From contig CAYHGP010000016.1 of NCBI GenBank assembly GCA_964356195.1, positions 1 to 26,330 on the forward strand: DNA of 26,330 bases. The letters run 5' to 3'. This stretch comes from 2-02-FULL-48-14 sp964356195. GTDB taxonomy: Bacteria > Patescibacteriota > Gracilibacteria > UBA1369 > 2-02-FULL-48-14. Within the stretch, counting starts at the first letter, position 1; each line of letters opens with the position of its first letter. Below are positions 23,875-26,330 of this stretch, piece by piece. The notes beneath the pieces were generated by a model, which made no database searches, had not been told where the DNA came from, and was given only the letters and a program-made list of their open reading frames with translations. The position numbers and the translations under genes are program-made.

Positions 23875-26201
23875 AAAGAAGTGATTAGGTGTTTAATCTT
23901 AGAAAGATCTCTGCGACCCTTGGTTTCCACGCCGCTCGCAACGTCTATCCCTAAAGGGCGGTAGCTTTTGAGCAAACCACGGGCATTTTCAGGATTTATA
24001 CCCCCAGCTAGAAGGAAATCTCCATCAAATGCTTTGAGCAAATCGTGATCAAAACTTTTTCCTTGCCCGGGCTCTGCGTGATCTAAGATAATAGCGTGGA
24101 CGTAAGGCCGCAGACGCAGTGCTAAGTTAAGATCTTTTTCGCTTCTGACCTTTATTGTTTTTAGGACCGGTCGTGAACAGGCTTGGATGAATTTTTCGTT
24201 CTCTTCTCCACACAGTTGGATGTAATCCAAATTCAATTTTTCGGTAATTTCTTGCACGATTTCTAAGGGCTGATTCATGAAGACCCCCACGGTTTTTACG
24301 AAAGCAATTTTTTCACAAATTTTTCGAGCCGTTTCCAGACTCAGTCTTCTTTTACTCGTGGGAACAAAATTTAAACCAATATAGGCCACTCCATTTTTTT
24401 CACAAAAAAGAGCTTCTTTTACCGTTTGAACGCCACAAATTTTCACCTTGCATTTTTGTCCTCTCAGTTCCATCAATTTTCGCTCAATATTGTCGCTTTT
24501 CATCAGCGCTGTCCCCACCAAAATGCCATTCACTTTTTCGGAAAGACCGACGAGATCTTGTGAGGAATGAAACCCACTTTCTGAAATAATTATTTTGTCC
24601 GCCGGGATGAGCGGTACAAGTTCTGCCGTGGTTTTGAGGTCGACTTGAAAAGTATTCAGATCCCGATTATTGATGCCTATTATTTTTGCCGGGGTTTCTA
24701 ATACTTTTTTCAAGTCATCTCTAGTGTGAACTTCACAAAGAGCCAGCATATTCATGCTTTGTATGAGGCCAAGAAAGTGATTGAGCTGTGCTTTTGTGAG
24801 TAATGCAGCAATGAGTAAAATGAGGTCTGCACCCGCTGCCCTGGCTTCGTAAATTTGGTACTCATCAATAATAAAATCTTTGCAAAGCAGGGGTGTAATT
24901 GAAGTCGCTTTAGAGATTTTCTTCAGCAAGGCAATGCTCCCATGAAAGAATTTTTGGTCGCAAACCACAGAAATTGCCGACACTCCTTCCTCTTCATATT
25001 TTTTTGCAATCGCAATGGGGTCGATGTCCTTGTGAGCAATTTCTCCGAGAGAAGGAGAAGCCAGTTTCACTTCAGCAATGAGACCGGATTTATTTTTTAT
25101 TTTCTTTAAAAAAAACTCACTCCTGGAAGAAGGCTGAAGTTTCTTTTTTATGAGCGCAAGCGGCCTATGCTTTTTTCTTTGTTCTATTTCGTTTTTTTTA
25201 TTCAGGGCAATTTCTAAAAGAATACCGGGCATATTGAGAATCATCTTCAAGGCCTCAACTTTCTTTTTCACGCTACCTTCTTCAACAGTAAACTTCGCCA
25301 GTTGATAGGCTTTCCTGAGGCCGATAGGTCTATTACTAAGTTGTAAAGCGAGAGCTACATTGGCCAGCACGAGGTCACGATGAGGCGAGGACCCCGTGCC
25401 GTTTATTATTTTTTCTGCAATGGCACAGTTTTTCATGACATCACCTCCGAGGACTTCTTTCAAAGGGACAGCTCGAATACCGAAATCTTTTGGGTTCAAA
25501 GAATATTCAGTGATCTGGCCGGCATTCAACTCCACAACTTTTGTAGGGCCGCTGACACTCACTTCGTCCAAGCCATCTTCTCCGGAAACAACGTATATTT
25601 TTTCTTTCCCAAGCAAACGGCACGTCTCTGCGAGCAGCCTCATTTGATCTTTAAAAGGGGTTCCGATGACTTGTCTCTTAACATCTGCGGGATTGAGGAG
25701 GGGGCCAAGAATATTGAAAAACGTAGGTTGCTTCACCGCTTTCCTAACTTCTTGGAAGTGCTTCATCAAGGGGTAATAAAAAGGGGCGTATAAGAAAGCA
25801 CAGCCCTCTTTTTGGTAGATGACTTCAGGATTTTTATCGGTCTTAGAGAAGTCCAAACCTAAAGCGTCTAAAACGTCGAAACTTCCACATTGGCTGGTGA
25901 CGGCCCGGTTTCCATGCTTCGCAATTCTCACTCCCAAAGAAGCTAAAACGAGAGCACTTAAAGTGGAAGTGTTTATTTTCGATAGACCGGATCCACCTGT
26001 TCCACAGACATCAATCGCCCCTTCTAATGAAATTCGGTGTGTTTTATTCGCTTCAAAAAACAGTACAATGTCCCTCAGCTCTTCCGGAGAATCCAGTTTG
26101 TAATTTTCCAGAAAGTTTTTTTGTTCCTCTAAAGACAGGAGTCCCTGCACACTTTTTTGGAGGAATTCAATGACCGATAGTTTCGCATGTTGATGAGTCA
26201 T
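23871..26201 (-). CDS. trpDCF: Trifunctional TrpD-TrpC-TrpF fusion
   Basis: A 776-residue fusion of three successive enzymes. Residues 1-~323 are anthranilate phosphoribosyltransferase, with GTGGSG (67-72), NTST (77-80), KHGNRA (95-100), FNILGPLLNPA and GEDGLDE. Residues ~326-580 are indole-3-glycerol phosphate synthase, with Glu377 and Lys379 in AEVKLASPS, Lys441 in CKDF, INNRDL and SESGF. Residues ~584-776 are phosphoribosylanthranilate isomerase, with Cys589 in KICGV, Asp707 in ILDHAEPG, AGGINPENA and DVASGVE. All catalytic motifs are kept, and the junctions are short, without a long linker. The enzymes act in the order D, F, C. It is the first structural gene after the attenuator, with no Shine-Dalgarno sequence before the ATG. 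Confidence 0.94.
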   Translation of the reverse strand: MTHQHAKLSVIEFLQKSVQGLLSLEEQKNFLENYKLDSPEELRDIVLFFEANKTHRISLEGAIDVCGTGGSGLSKINTSTLSALVLASLGVRIAKHGNRAVTSQCGSFDVLDALGLDFSKTDKNPEVIYQKEGCAFLYAPFYYPLMKHFQEVRKAVKQPTFFNILGPLLNPADVKRQVIGTPFKDQMRLLAETCRLLGKEKIYVVSGEDGLDEVSVSGPTKVVELNAGQITEYSLNPKDFGIRAVPLKEVLGGDVMKNCAIAEKIINGTGSSPHRDLVLANVALALQLSNRPIGLRKAYQLAKFTVEEGSVKKKVEALKMILNMPGILLEIALNKKNEIEQRKKHRPLALIKKKLQPSSRSEFFLKKIKNKSGLIAEVKLASPSLGEIAHKDIDPIAIAKKYEEEGVSAISVVCDQKFFHGSIALLKKISKATSITPLLCKDFIIDEYQIYEARAAGADLILLIAALLTKAQLNHFLGLIQSMNMLALCEVHTRDDLKKVLETPAKIIGINNRDLNTFQVDLKTTAELVPLIPADKIIISESGFHSSQDLVGLSEKVNGILVGTALMKSDNIERKLMELRGQKCKVKICGVQTVKEALFCEKNGVAYIGLNFVPTSKRRLSLETARKICEKIAFVKTVGVFMNQPLEIVQEITEKLNLDYIQLCGEENEKFIQACSRPVLKTIKVRSEKDLNLALRLRPYVHAIILDHAEPGQGKSFDHDLLKAFDGDFLLAGGINPENARGLLKSYRPLGIDVASGVETKGRRDLSKIKHLITSL

Positions 26202-26213
26202 AAATAATTTATT

Positions 26214-26238
26214 AAAATAAAAACCCTCAGTACGAGGG
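26214..26238 (-). terminator. trp attenuator terminator
   Basis: On the minus strand CCCTC (26238-26234), loop GTACT and GAGGG (26228-26224) are followed by TTTTTATTTT (26223-26214). It ends 12 nt before the trpDCF ATG, so transcription stopped here would silence the whole operon. Confidence 0.75.
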
Positions 26239-26270
26239 CCGATGTGCTTTGCTGTGTTATTAAAAAATAC

Positions 26271-26330
26271 TCAACTCACAAAAGGCCCTCCGCTGTTTGA
26301 GAAGCGCCACCATTTCTTTATCAATTGACT
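26271..26330 (-). CDS. trpL: trp leader peptide, 3' part
   Basis: The frame is open to the window edge and reads ...SQLIKKWWRFSNSGGPFVS, then TGA. The two adjacent Trp codons are placed directly ahead of the pairing segments, as in known leader peptides. The start is either a TTG at 26324, giving 17 residues, or a codon beyond the window. An overlapping 17-codon frame starting with ATG at 26313 has no Trp codon. Confidence 0.55.
   Translation of the reverse strand, partial: SQLIKKWWRFSNSGGPFVS

Larger units (their letters stand above)
26214..26330 (-). promoter_or_regulatory. Tryptophan operon attenuator (leader region, 5' end outside window)
   Basis: Reading on the minus strand: tandem Trp codons (26312-26307), segment 1 TTCTC (26303-26299), segment 2 GAGGGCC (26290-26284), segment 3 GGCCCTC (26240-26234), segment 4 GAGGG (26228-26224) and a T tract. 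Segments 1-2 can pair with G-T pairs, 2-3 form seven perfect pairs (antiterminator), and 3-4 form the terminator. A ribosome stalled on the Trp codons would cover segment 1, free segment 2 and so block the terminator. A ribosome reaching the leader stop at 26273-26271 would cover part of segment 2 and allow termination. The promoter lies beyond the right edge. Confidence 0.7.

Noticed and set aside
26260..26313. Alternative 17-codon leader frame starting ATG GTG GCG
   Set aside because: It has an ATG but no Trp codon; the overlapping frame with adjacent Trp codons fits attenuation far better. It cannot be fully excluded.

Overview
The window looks like a chromosomal piece from an uncultivated bacterium, probably a Candidate Phyla Radiation/Patescibacteria lineage of the Peregrinibacteria or Peribacteria kind. 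I base this on the Cys-rich multi-zinc-ribbon protein typical of such genomes, the many orphan proteins, and a scaffold gap of exactly 100 N flanked by identical sequence, as in a metagenome assembly. The placement is tentative. TGA works as a stop throughout (several ATGA overlaps), so this is not a TGA=Gly lineage such as Gracilibacteria or SR1.

Layout. 1-3.2 kb: the 3' end of a cyclic-nucleotide-binding protein, a DUF3307 membrane protein, a convergent membrane protein, a divergent corA Mg2+ channel, then rpsO. 3.4-5.8 kb: pnp and tRNA-Gly(GCC). 5.8-14.5 kb: lineage-specific genes, namely an orphan, the Cys-rich zinc-ribbon protein, and a three-gene minus-strand operon around a giant coiled-coil/HD-domain protein. 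That giant gene is split only by an apparently false assembly gap and rejoins in frame to 1642 residues. 14.5-17.9 kb: three exported lipoproteins (Asp-box beta-propeller, unknown, CotH-kinase-like). 17.9-26.3 kb: rarA, then a compact tryptophan operon.

The trp operon runs on the minus strand in the order leader, trpDCF (one trifunctional fused gene), trpB, trpA, trpE, trpG, aroF (DAHP synthase). Every structural gene overlaps or abuts the next. It supplies every Trp-specific step from chorismate plus the first committed shikimate step; other shikimate genes are not in the window. Its leader, cut by the right edge, has the parts of a ribosome-mediated attenuator: two adjacent Trp codons, a segment that can pair with the 5' arm of the terminator, and a GC-rich terminator with a T tract. 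The DAHP synthase lacks a regulatory domain, so control of the pathway may rest on this attenuator and on TrpE feedback.

Two genome-wide habits show up. None of about 20 starts has a correctly spaced Shine-Dalgarno sequence, and six genes have a -10 box only 6-7 nt before the ATG, which predicts leaderless mRNAs. Several promoters share an extended -10 of the form TGnTAWAAT or TGnTAAAGT, including one for tRNA-Gly.

No stretch longer than 200 bp is free of genes. I saw no CRISPR array, insertion sequence, rRNA or prophage.
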